DNA from: Flavobacteriales bacterium
GTDB lineage: Bacteria; Bacteroidota; Bacteroidia; CAIKAF01
Direction of reading: 5' to 3'
NCBI GenBank assembly: GCA_018401695.1
Contig: JAGYKD010000002.1
Span: forward strand, 174,636 to 238,635
Length of the DNA stretch: 64,000 nt
The notes under the pieces are model-generated. The model did not search any database, was not told where the DNA came from, and was given only the letters and a program-made list of their open reading frames with translations. Below are positions 36,255 through 44,442 of the stretch, piece by piece. The position numbers were made by a program, and so were the translations under genes. The first letter of the stretch is position 1, and the number at the start of each line of letters is the position of its first letter.

Positions 36255-38354
36255 ATGTGCGGAATAGTTGCAATTATCGGAAATGGAAATATTGAAAATG
36301 CTTTGAATAAAATCAAGCATCGTGGATTAGACGCAACCAAAATTGTCTATTCAGAAAATGTTGCTGTTGGTTTTAATCGTTTAGCAATAAACGACAAATC
36401 GGAAAATGGAACACAACCTTTTGAGTTCAACAATTTGATTGGTGCATTTAATGGCGAAATTTACAACGCTGATGAATTGAGAAAAGAGTTTTCGATTGAA
36501 ACAAAATCCAATTCAGACACGGAAATCATTTTGCCTTTGTTTGAAAGGTTAGGAAGTTCAGTTATTCATCATCTTGACGGATTTTATTCGGGAATTATCT
36601 ACGATAAAAAGAATAAACAAACTTTTTTGTTGCGTGATTATATCGGTAAAAAGCCCTTGTTTTTTGGCACTTCAAATAATGAGAGTTTTATTGTTAGTGA
36701 ATTGAAAGCCATTGATTTCATTAACGATTTTCAAATTGTGCCAAAAGGTTTTTCAGAGTTAAAAAATGGTAAAATCAATTTACTTGAAAATCATCAAATT
36801 CCGTTTGTTTCAAAAGATGTGTTGAAAGAAACATTTGTTGAAGCTGTAAAAAAACGTATCCCGAAGAACGAAAAACAATTTTGCGTTTTTCTCAGTGGTG
36901 GTTTAGACAGTTCAATTATTGCATCTATTGTATCCAAATACGCAGACAACGTAATTTATTACTCGCTTGGAAATAGAGATGATTTGCGTTTTGTAAATGT
37001 GCTTGCAAAGCAATTAGGCATTGGAAACAAAATAAAAAATATTGAATTGCCAAAGTCAACCGAATTACCCGAATTGATTAGTAAAGTTGTTTACCATACA
37101 GAAAGCTACAACCCTTCAATTGTAAGCAACGGACTTGCAACTTATCTACTTTCAAAAGCAGCACACGAAGACGGAATTAAGGTTGTGCTTTCAGGCGAAG
37201 GAGCAGACGAATTATTTTGCGGTTATCCAATTGCCAAAAAGATAAATGAATGGTTTGAAAAACGTACTGAACTTATAGAAAATATGCACTTTACAGAATT
37301 ACGAAGATTAGATTTAGCTTCAATGGCTCATACAATTGAAATTCGTTGCCCGTTTTTGGATAAAAAGGTTTATTCCGTTTCTAATGATTGCAAAGCAGAG
37401 GATTTGATTAATGATTTTCAAGGAAAACAAATCTTGAGAAATGCGTTTAAAGATGATTTGCCGAGTGAAATTGCAGAACGAAAGAAAATGTCTTTTGATG
37501 TTGGTTCGGGAATTAGAAAAATGGTTGTTGAGTATTTGACACAAAACGGAAAAACGGAAAAAGAACAACTGAAAGAAATTTGGTACAAACATTATGAAAA
37601 TTCATTGTCGGACAATTTCTATTTTCATTCATACCCAACATTTGACAAAGCCGTAGAAAAAAGAGGCATTTCGCACAAAGCAAACGAACTTGAAAAGGTT
37701 GAAAGTTTGCTTTTGAGAGAATTTGAAACAGTTCCGTTTCACAATATTTTTATGCTTAACAACAAGAAAATTGTTGCATCAGAATTAGGCGGAACTTGTT
37801 CAGATAAAGTTTTGCACTTTAAAAAAGTGCTTTCCGACAATGGAATTTCATCAAAACTCCATTCTGCATTTATAAATGGTGTAGAGTGCCATCGTATACT
37901 TACAATTGAGTTAGACAATCAAAGGTATTTCGTTGATGTTGGTTCGGGTTGGGCAAGCCCAAAACTTTTTCCTTCATTCAAGCCAACAGAATATTCAGTT
38001 TACGGAATGACATTTAAAACAGAACTTTCAAACGACAACTTGCTTTTGTTTCACAAGGGAAATGACGAGTTTAAACTAATGACAACAATTCCATTGACAG
38101 CCAAAGACGAAGACAGAATATTGCTTGATATTGAAAATCGTTTTGACAACAAAAATATCTATCCGTTCCATAACAGTTTAAGGTTTTCAAAAGTCATAGG
38201 CAATGAATTTTACTTTCTGAAAGGTAATCGTTTAAGAATTTACAGTGAAAGTCAAATCGTTGAAAAAACTTTATCACTAAAAGAAACATATAATCTTATA
38301 ACTTGTAAATTTAATTTCAATTTGACCGACTTAAACATTGACTATATAGCATAA
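36255..38354 (+). CDS. asparagine synthetase-like amidotransferase fused to arylamine N-acetyltransferase-like domain
   Basis: 699 aa. It starts MCGIVAI, so Cys2 can be the class II glutaminase nucleophile, followed by FNGEIYN and RDYIGKKPLFF. The synthetase domain has the PP-loop SGGLDSS (214-220) and SGEGADELF (313-321). After about residue 480 a second enzyme fold appears: VPFHNIF, GGTCSDKV (Cys515), ECHRILTIEL (His546) and YFVDVGSGW (Asp561). The Cys-His-Asp order and the 15-residue His-Asp spacing match arylamine N-acetyltransferases. Such a fusion would transfer an amide and an acyl group to one product. Last gene of the operon. Confidence 0.85.
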   Translation: MCGIVAIIGNGNIENALNKIKHRGLDATKIVYSENVAVGFNRLAINDKSENGTQPFEFNNLIGAFNGEIYNADELRKEFSIETKSNSDTEIILPLFERLGSSVIHHLDGFYSGIIYDKKNKQTFLLRDYIGKKPLFFGTSNNESFIVSELKAIDFINDFQIVPKGFSELKNGKINLLENHQIPFVSKDVLKETFVEAVKKRIPKNEKQFCVFLSGGLDSSIIASIVSKYADNVIYYSLGNRDDLRFVNVLAKQLGIGNKIKNIELPKSTELPELISKVVYHTESYNPSIVSNGLATYLLSKAAHEDGIKVVLSGEGADELFCGYPIAKKINEWFEKRTELIENMHFTELRRLDLASMAHTIEIRCPFLDKKVYSVSNDCKAEDLINDFQGKQILRNAFKDDLPSEIAERKKMSFDVGSGIRKMVVEYLTQNGKTEKEQLKEIWYKHYENSLSDNFYFHSYPTFDKAVEKRGISHKANELEKVESLLLREFETVPFHNIFMLNNKKIVASELGGTCSDKVLHFKKVLSDNGISSKLHSAFINGVECHRILTIELDNQRYFVDVGSGWASPKLFPSFKPTEYSVYGMTFKTELSNDNLLLFHKGNDEFKLMTTIPLTAKDEDRILLDIENRFDNKNIYPFHNSLRFSKVIGNEFYFLKGNRLRIYSESQIVEKTLSLKETYNLITCKFNFNLTDLNIDYIA

Positions 38355-38496
38355 TTAAAGCCCAACGCATCAGCCACACACATTACCAATCCGCACCAGC
38401 CAACGCTAAAACCAAAGCTTGGCAAAGAGTGTGTCTGCCCAATCGCACGACAAAAACGACCGACAAACCAACTGACGAAAAGAACACCGAACCGAT

Positions 38497-38533
38497 AACA
38501 GCGGTTTTGCAAAAGTGGCGGTGCAGTGCTTCG
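38497..38533 (+). other. left half of an attC-like palindrome interrupted by IS21
   Basis: AACAGCGGTTTTGC then AAAAGTGGCG (38497-38520) is an imperfect reverse complement of 41161-41187 (CGCCACCTTCGCAAAGCTGC, AAACCGT). Joining the flanks of the IS at the shared octamer GTGCTTCG rebuilds one long hairpin with a loop of about 35 bases. The gap 38355-38553 has no gene. Confidence 0.5.
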
Positions 38534-38553
38534 TGGATACAACGGTTCAAATA

Positions 38554-38655
38554 GTGCCACCGATTTCGGTTCGTTAGTGCCAGTCTTTTCGGTTCAAACC
38601 GTGCCAATTTTTTCGGTTCTAATTGTGCCAATTTTTTCGGTTCAAACCGTGCCAC
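38554..38655 (+). repeat. IS21 left-end iterons
   Basis: Five GTGCCA-led units with 23, 24, 24 and 24 bp spacing, most followed by a TTTCGGTTC core. They end about 50 bp before the istA start and are probable transposase-binding sites. Confidence 0.8.
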
Positions 38656-38705
38656 TTTAGAAGATTAAGTAGAAAACTGCTATATCCCAGGACAAGAACT
38701 GAGAT

Positions 38706-40256
38706 ATGGCAAATAAACTTGATCCCATGGATTTAAAACAAATCATTAGCCTCCGTCTGGACGGACTGAGTAACAGAAAAACTGCCGCATTGCTTGGGAT
38801 AAGCCGCAATACGGTTAATGCTTACATGAAGCTCTTTGAGGCTTGCGGGCGTCCTTTGAGTGAATTAAAGGAGTTAGAGAACCAGGAATTACAGGAACTG
38901 TTTCCTTCCTGCACCACCATAAACAACCCTCGCTATGAGCGGCTTATGCAATACTTTGAAAAAGTTAACCATGCCCGCAATCATCCAGGCTTCACCTTTC
39001 ACTATCATTATCTTGAATACCAACAACAAGAGCCGGATGCTTACAGCTACACGCAGTTTATGGAGCATTATCACCGAAAGTTTGCTAAGGAAAAGGGTTC
39101 TTTAAAGCTTGATCATGAGGCAGGGAAGGAAGTGTTTATCGACTTTGCAGGTAAGAAGCTTCACATCACCGATAAGGAAACCGGAGAACTACTACCCGTT
39201 GAGGTTTTTGTTGCTCTGTTGCCCTGCAGTCAATACACCTATGTAGAAGCATGCTTTAGCCAAAAACGCAAAGACCTGATAGCGTGTATGGGCCACAGCC
39301 TTGGCTTTTTTGGCGGTGCACCTAAAGCCATTGTATCGGATAACCTCAAAAGTGCAGTGGCTAGATCAAGCAAATATGAGCCCGACATCAACCGTTCTTT
39401 CAAAGACTTTGCGAATCATTACAACTGTGTGGTAAATCCCACCCGTAGTTATGCACCACAAGACAAAGCATTGGTTGAGAATGCAGTACACTTAGTTTAT
39501 CAGCGCATCTATTACCCTTTACGGGAGATGACTTTTTTCTCTTTGGCAGAACTTAACGCTGAGATAAGGAAACTCCTGATTCGCTACAACGACCTGCTCT
39601 TCCAGCGAAAAGGAGCCAGCCGCAAGGAGCTGTTTCAGTCGATCGAACGTGCTTACCTTAAGCCATTGCCTGTCCGCCCTTATGAGATGAAAGACTACCG
39701 AAGAGCAAAAGTACAAAAGATGGGCTATGTGTACTTCTCGCCGGATAAGAACTACTACAGCGTACCGTACCGATACATCGGCAAATCAACCAAAATCCAT
39801 TACACAAAAAGCATGGTAGAAGTTTATTACAACCATGAGCGCATAGCCATACATCCACGTAGTGCCGGTAGGGGCAACTACCTCACTATCAAAGAGCACC
39901 TTAGCAGTACGCATAGAAACTACAGGGACTGGAGCCCCAAATACTTTGCAACACTAGCCGGCAAGCACGGTCCTCATGTGGAAGCTTTTGTGAAACATCT
40001 CTTGGCCGAAGGTGACTATCCGGAGAGCAGTTACAAAAAGGCCATGGGAGTAATCCAACTCCACAAATCCTACGGATCTGAACGTCTGGAGAAAGCCTGC
40101 AAGCGAGCTGTAGATGCCGAAATCTACAGTTATCAACGCCTAAAGAATATTCTCAAGAACAGACTTGACCTAGTTGAATCCAATTCAGAATGTCCAAGCT
40201 TCCAATCTCACATACCCTGCCATTCCAACACGCGCGGAGCCAAACACTACACTTAA
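38706..40256 (+). CDS. istA: IS21-family transposase IstA
   Basis: 516 aa. An N-terminal helix-turn-helix (LDGLSNRKTAALLGISRNTV, about residues 18-37) precedes an integrase-core domain with EVFIDFAGKKL (first Asp), AIVSDNLKSAV (second Asp) and RSYAPQDKALVENAV (Glu), the DDE catalytic set. A C-terminal beta-rich domain follows. It catalyses cut and strand transfer of the element with IstB. Complete and apparently intact. Confidence 0.95.
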   Translation: MANKLDPMDLKQIISLRLDGLSNRKTAALLGISRNTVNAYMKLFEACGRPLSELKELENQELQELFPSCTTINNPRYERLMQYFEKVNHARNHPGFTFHYHYLEYQQQEPDAYSYTQFMEHYHRKFAKEKGSLKLDHEAGKEVFIDFAGKKLHITDKETGELLPVEVFVALLPCSQYTYVEACFSQKRKDLIACMGHSLGFFGGAPKAIVSDNLKSAVARSSKYEPDINRSFKDFANHYNCVVNPTRSYAPQDKALVENAVHLVYQRIYYPLREMTFFSLAELNAEIRKLLIRYNDLLFQRKGASRKELFQSIERAYLKPLPVRPYEMKDYRRAKVQKMGYVYFSPDKNYYSVPYRYIGKSTKIHYTKSMVEVYYNHERIAIHPRSAGRGNYLTIKEHLSSTHRNYRDWSPKYFATLAGKHGPHVEAFVKHLLAEGDYPESSYKKAMGVIQLHKSYGSERLEKACKRAVDAEIYSYQRLKNILKNRLDLVESNSECPSFQSHIPCHSNTRGAKHYT

Positions 40257-40273
40257 CACTTAAAATCAACATC

Positions 40274-41011
40274 ATGAATAACAACGAAACAATCCAAAAG
40301 CTCAAACAGATGCGCTTGGGAGCCATGGCTGATTTACATAGCAGGCACATATCCGACAATACAACCGGAGAGTGTACTGCTGACGAATACCTGTCCATGC
40401 TTACTGACCATGAGTGGGAACACAGAAACAACCGGAAAATCCAGCGACTAATACAGCAGGCCGGCTTCCGCCAAAAAGCATCCGTGGAAGAAATAAACTA
40501 CGCTCCATCTCGGAATCTGGATAAAAACAGCTTTCAAAGACTCGCCACTCTGAGCTTTATAGAAAAATGTGAAAACATCATTATCACAGGTCCCTCAGGA
40601 GTAGGCAAAAGCTACCTAGGGCAGGCGCTCGGCTATCAGGCCTGCTTCTTTGAAAACAAGGTACAGTACACTACTACCGCCCGCTTGTTTAGCCGTCTAA
40701 AACTATCAAAAGTGGACGGTACTTACCTCAAAGAAATCCAAAAACTAAACAAGGTAAAACTGCTTATACTTGACGACTTTGGGCTTCAAGCCTTTGATAA
40801 CTTTACCAGAGAAGCTCTAATGGAAATCATTGATGAACGCTTTGGGAATACATCCACCATTATCTCATCACAGCTGCCGGTATCGACATGGTATGAAATA
40901 ATAGGAGAAAGCACCATTGCTGATGCCATTTTAGACCGAATTGTTCACTCATCACACAGAATAAACCTTAAAGGAGAGTCTCTACGAAAAGGTATGCTTA
41001 AGGATGAATAA
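40274..41011 (+). CDS. istB: IS21-family helper ATPase IstB
   Basis: 245 aa from ATG 40274 (MNNNETIQKLKQMRLGAMAD), the usual opening of IstB; an open frame from 40190 overlaps istA and lacks family support. DnaA/DnaC-like AAA+ ATPase with Walker A GPSGVGKSYLGQA and Walker B LLILDDFGLQ. It selects target DNA and stimulates IstA. Ends 36 bp before the right-end repeats. Confidence 0.95.
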   Translation: MNNNETIQKLKQMRLGAMADLHSRHISDNTTGECTADEYLSMLTDHEWEHRNNRKIQRLIQQAGFRQKASVEEINYAPSRNLDKNSFQRLATLSFIEKCENIIITGPSGVGKSYLGQALGYQACFFENKVQYTTTARLFSRLKLSKVDGTYLKEIQKLNKVKLLILDDFGLQAFDNFTREALMEIIDERFGNTSTIISSQLPVSTWYEIIGESTIADAILDRIVHSSHRINLKGESLRKGMLKDE

Positions 41012-41160
41012 GAAAAAAAAACAGTAATATTAACAGGTCTTTTAAAGTGGCACTATTACTCCGAAATCACTGGCACGGTCAGACCGAAATAGCCACTTCG
41101 TATGACAGTGAAGTGGTTAATCAAAATTTAGTGCTTCGATTTAAGTTTAGTGGTGAAAAT

Positions 41161-41187
41161 CGCCACCTTCGCAAAGCTGCAAACCGT
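41161..41187 (+). other. right half of the attC-like palindrome
   Basis: CGCCACCTTCGCAAAGCTGC followed by AAACCGT mirrors 38497-38520 across the IS21 insertion. The following 41188-41585 is AT-rich with no gene and one short CCCA...TGGG hairpin near 41342. Confidence 0.5.
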
Positions 41188-41588
41188 CAGACTGTCTAAT
41201 AACCGCTCTTTTCAACCTTTCAATAGTTAGCACATTGTAGGTTGTTTAGTAAACTTTTCCCCTTTAAAATTGGTATTTTTATTTATAAAATTTAGCCAAA
41301 TAAAAACCCGAAATCACTAGAACTCTTTGGCCGGAATATTGACCCAGCGCCTACCTAAAGGCATTGGGTTCTCATTTTTGAACCTACCAGCGCCATTTTA
41401 AGGCCATTTTAAACCATGTGTTTCGTATTGATTTCGCCTACGGGGTTTCATTACCTTTTTACTTGGCTTGCTTTAAACCAATCAAATGTGGTATTTTAGA
41501 CTGGAAAATGGGTTGATGGGGTAATTAGACAAACTGACGTTAGCCGCAAACCATATCACTTCGGTAGTTGAAAAAGATTTCGGGCATA

Positions 41589-41622
41589 TGTACGTTTAAT
41601 TGTACGCTTATTTGTACATTTG
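41589..41622 (+). promoter_or_regulatory. promoter with three 12-bp operator repeats for the YefM/YoeB pair
   Basis: TGTAC occurs at 41589, 41601 and 41613, an exact 12-bp period. The third copy overlaps TACATTTG (41615-41622), a perfect TAnnTTTG. The repeats are well placed for antitoxin or complex binding over the promoter. Confidence 0.65.
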
Positions 41623-41639
41623 TAATAAATCTAATGCCC

Positions 41640-41888
41640 ATGAAAGCGATATCAATCTCAACACTCAGAAAAGGAATGAAAGAATACTTCGATTATGTTT
41701 CAAAATCGATGGAAGTAATTATAGTTCCAAGAAACAATGAAGAAGAAGCAATTGTGATAATGTCAATTCAAGAGTATAATTCCCTTAAAGAAACAGAACA
41801 CCTTCTCTCAACTGAGGCCAACCAGACAAGACTCCAAAAGTCGATTGAACAAATAAAGGAAGGCAAGACTGGCAAGTTTAATATGTAA
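41640..41888 (+). CDS. YefM/Phd-family antitoxin
   Basis: 82 aa from ATG 41640 ([18 protein letters not shown]). ATG 41634 adds two residues; the longer frame from 41568 includes the promoter and is rejected. The N-terminal Phd/YefM DNA-binding fold is followed by a variable C-terminal toxin-binding tail ([20 protein letters not shown]). The opening is near-canonical YefM. It lies 19 bp upstream of the toxin gene and probably represses the pair at the TGTAC repeats. Confidence 0.9.
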   Translation: MKAISISTLRKGMKEYFDYVSKSMEVIIVPRNNEEEAIVIMSIQEYNSLKETEHLLSTEANQTRLQKSIEQIKEGKTGKFNM

Positions 41889-41907
41889 TAACTCAATAGT
41901 TCGCTAT

Positions 41908-42183
41908 ATGAATATTGAATTTACAGAGATTGCTTGGGAGGATTTTTCGTACTGGATTGAAAATGATGAAAATATTGTAACAAAGATTAAGGAACTTATT
42001 AATGCAATAAACCAAGATCCTTTTAAAGGAATTGGAAAACCAGAACCACTAAAGTTCGGATTAAAAGGATTCTGGTCGCGAAGAATTACCGGTGAACATA
42101 GATTGGTGTATAAAATTATTGGCACAAAAAGAATAGACCAGAAATGCACTATTATTCAATGTCGCTTTCATTATGACGACTAA
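41908..42183 (+). CDS. yoeB: YoeB-family mRNA interferase toxin
   Basis: 91 aa. KPEPLKFGLKGFWSRRITGE followed by HRLVYKI is the YoeB/Txe signature. The catalytic residues known for YoeB are in place: Glu46, Arg65 and a C-terminal His (His88 in CRFHYDD). It cleaves mRNA at the ribosomal A site and is neutralised by the upstream antitoxin. No sign of inactivation. Confidence 0.95.
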   Translation: MNIEFTEIAWEDFSYWIENDENIVTKIKELINAINQDPFKGIGKPEPLKFGLKGFWSRRITGEHRLVYKIIGTKRIDQKCTIIQCRFHYDD

Positions 42184-42208
42184 TAATCCATTTGCAAAAA
42201 AATGGTCA

Positions 42209-42403
42209 GCTGCCAACAACTAAGCTTTCGCCCGCCCTGCAAGGCCTAGCATGAAACCCCTGTTGCACCCTTCGGCTCCGCGCAGGGCAGGCTCCACAGG
42301 AGGAGTTGCCAAAATTTTAATTAGAGCTATGGGTAAAGCGGCTTTCTCAGCTTTATCCTGGCGGCAGATAGATGGGCGGCATGCATCGCTGCCAACCTAA
42401 GCT
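42209..42403. repeat. direct repeat flanking a 160-bp GC-rich insert
   Basis: GCTGCCAACAACTAAGCT (42209-42226) recurs as GCTGCCAACCTAAGCT (42388-42403). The enclosed segment is GC-richer than its surroundings and has arms GCCCGCCCTGC / GCAGGGCAGGC. No gene lies in the gap 42184-42569. Confidence 0.5.
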
Positions 42404-42543
42404 AGTTGAATAGGGGGCTGTTTTTGGGACAGTATCAAAACCGCTCAAGCCAACCCATAAGAGAAGCTTTTCAAAACCCCAAAATTTGCCAAAATTTCGC
42501 TTTACTGGCGTATTTTTGATTTCAAAATTAAGCCAGAATTACC

Positions 42544-42551
42544 TATCTTTG
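42544..42551 (+). promoter_or_regulatory. -7 promoter element of the AbiE-TIR operon
   Basis: TATCTTTG, a perfect TAnnTTTG, 18 bp before ATG 42570; a TTG at 42516-42518 is somewhat distant for a -33 element. It falls inside the longer open frame from 42486, which argues for the later start. Confidence 0.55.
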
Positions 42552-42569
42552 GTAAAAGTTGGGTTCGAT

Positions 42570-43337
42570 ATGCCTAAAGTACTTGAGAAAAGATTGATCG
42601 AAGAATTCAAGGATAAGGAGTCTTTTTCACGCGAAGCACTCTTTCAATTCTACCGTTACTTCGAGCCTGAACTGAAAGAAGGAACTTTCGGGTGGAGAAT
42701 CTATGACCTGAAAAACAGAAACATCATCAAGCCTCTCAAAAGAGGACTTTATGTAATCTCCTATAAACCCAAATACAAACCGGACATCTCGCCCAATCTC
42801 CTGAAGATTGCAAAACAACTAGCTGAAAAGTTTGATGAAGTGAAACACTGTGTTTGGGAAACGGTATGGCTAACCGAGTTTGTACAACATCAAACAAGCA
42901 AATCAACTTTGTTCATTGAAGTAGAAAAGGGATTTGAAGAATCATTTTTCTATGCTTTAAAGGATAATTCACAAAGGGAAGTTTTTATAAACCCTGATGA
43001 AAAAGCCATTGATTTCTACATAGCTGAAAGCAATCAACCTGTCATTATTAAGAAGCTGCTCACAAGAGCACCCTTGATGAAACGAACAGAAAATAAGGTT
43101 AAGTTCTACACTCCTACTCTGGAGAAGATTCTCGTTGATCTATTCGCTGAGGAACGCCTGTTTTATTTTCTGCAAGGAGGTGAATTGATGCACATTTATG
43201 AGAATGCCCTAAGCAATTACACCATCAATTTTACCAAGCTATTCAGCTACGCAAAAAGAAGAGAGAGAGAACACGACATAAAGCAGTTCATGACCAACCA
43301 TATGTTTCACCTGGTAAAGGATATTATGGATGATTAA
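42570..43337 (+). CDS. AbiEi-like antitoxin/regulator
   Basis: 255 aa from ATG 42570 (MPKVLEKRLIEEFKDKESFS). An N-terminal winged-helix region (EALFQFYRYF, FGWRIYDLKNRNIIKPLKRGLY) is followed by a mixed alpha/beta domain (CVWETVWLTEF), matching the layout of AbiEi-type proteins paired with AbiEii nucleotidyltransferases. The family call depends partly on the neighbour. It overlaps the toxin gene by 8 bp. Confidence 0.75.
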   Translation: MPKVLEKRLIEEFKDKESFSREALFQFYRYFEPELKEGTFGWRIYDLKNRNIIKPLKRGLYVISYKPKYKPDISPNLLKIAKQLAEKFDEVKHCVWETVWLTEFVQHQTSKSTLFIEVEKGFEESFFYALKDNSQREVFINPDEKAIDFYIAESNQPVIIKKLLTRAPLMKRTENKVKFYTPTLEKILVDLFAEERLFYFLQGGELMHIYENALSNYTINFTKLFSYAKRREREHDIKQFMTNHMFHLVKDIMDD

Positions 43338-44442
43338 GGACAAGTGTTTTACCGAAGAGTGGTTGGACCAATTCAAAAAGCAGAAGGAGCACAAACGAAT
43401 TGATAAAATCATTCTCGAAAAAATGATTCATGCCCTGCATTTGCTGGAAAGGCTCAAGGCAAATGGACTGGACTTCGTTTTCAAGGGTGGAACCAGCTTG
43501 GTTGTCCTACTTAAAGAAGGAAACCGATTCTCTATTGACATTGATATCATCTGTAAAGCAGAAAGAAAAGACCTTGAAGAAATACTGAACAAGGTTATCG
43601 ATACTTCCCATTTCACAGAATGGAAGCTGGATGAACACCGAAGCTACCAGCCGGGAGTTCCAAAGGCGCATTACAAGTTCTCATTCGACACCAAACAGCA
43701 AGGCTCCGGAACCATCTTGCTGGATGTGCTAACTGAAGATTCGATTTATCCGGCTTTGGCTGAATTGCCTGTCAATACAAAATGGATCGAAACAGAATCA
43801 GAGACCATGGTCACGGTTCCTACCATTGATGCCATCACCGGTGACAAGCTTACGGCTTTTGCTCCCAACACGATAGGTATTCCCTATTTCAAGGGAAAAG
43901 ACCAGCAACCATTCTCCATGGAGATTTGCAAACAACTATTCGACTTGAGCAAGTTGTTTGAGCACATCTCAGACGTGGAGATGGTAGCGAAAAGCTTTAT
44001 GGCCTTTGCGGAACAGGAAATCAACTACCGAAAAATAGGAAACCCTGATAGCGATCTAACTCATCAAAGGGTACTACACGACATCCTTGACACCTGTCTC
44101 ATCATTGCCCAAAGAGGAGGCGGATCTGATGACGAAAAACAAAAGTTTGCGGAATTGCAAAGAGGGATTAAAGCTTTTGATTTCGGCTTTCTGATGTGGG
44201 GTAATTTCCGCATTGATGATGCCGTCCCTGCGGCAGCACGTATAGCGTATTTGGCAGCTAAAATTCTGATGAACGACATGTCATCCATTGCTTACTATGA
44301 AGGACAAGATGTAAAGGAACTAAACATAGAAGATCCGGACTGGAAATTTTTGAACAAGCTGAAAAAGCAGCCGGATAAATCGTCATTCTATTACTGGGTT
44401 CAAACAGTGCAAATCTTAGCGAAGAAGGAAAATGAGAAATAA
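43330..44442 (+). CDS. AbiEii/AbiGii-family nucleotidyltransferase toxin
   Basis: 370 aa. The nucleotidyltransferase core has FVFKGGTSLVVLLKEGNRFS and SIDIDI, the GG-S and D-x-D motifs of the AbiEii family, plus a conserved DKLTAF helix start. AbiEii toxins modify tRNA or other targets and mediate abortive infection. It overlaps both neighbours (8 bp upstream, 11 bp downstream), so the TIR gene is translated from the same message. Confidence 0.9.
   Translation: MIKDKCFTEEWLDQFKKQKEHKRIDKIILEKMIHALHLLERLKANGLDFVFKGGTSLVVLLKEGNRFSIDIDIICKAERKDLEEILNKVIDTSHFTEWKLDEHRSYQPGVPKAHYKFSFDTKQQGSGTILLDVLTEDSIYPALAELPVNTKWIETESETMVTVPTIDAITGDKLTAFAPNTIGIPYFKGKDQQPFSMEICKQLFDLSKLFEHISDVEMVAKSFMAFAEQEINYRKIGNPDSDLTHQRVLHDILDTCLIIAQRGGGSDDEKQKFAELQRGIKAFDFGFLMWGNFRIDDAVPAAARIAYLAAKILMNDMSSIAYYEGQDVKELNIEDPDWKFLNKLKKQPDKSSFYYWVQTVQILAKKENEK

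Larger units (their letters stand above)
38534..41130 (+). mobile_element. IS21-family insertion sequence
   Basis: Contains istA and istB. Ends carry multiple transposase-site-like repeats: GTGCCA units at 38554, 38577, 38601, 38625 and 38649 on the left (23-24 bp spacing), and inverted units at about 41047-41053, 41071-41076 and 41091-41096 on the right. An exact octamer GTGCTTCG flanks the stretch (38526-38533 and 41131-41138) and could be the target duplication, IS21 members typically having 4-8 bp. The exact tips are uncertain because the terminal bases are not a clean inverted pair; the minimal element is 38554-41097. Confidence 0.8.

Noticed and set aside
38554..38655. Regular 24-bp repeats as CRISPR or origin iterons
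   Set aside because: Inverted copies at the other end of istAB show they are IS21 terminal binding sites.
42486..42569. Longer start for the AbiEi-like gene
   Set aside because: The extension contains the TATCTTTG promoter and has no similarity to the family opening.
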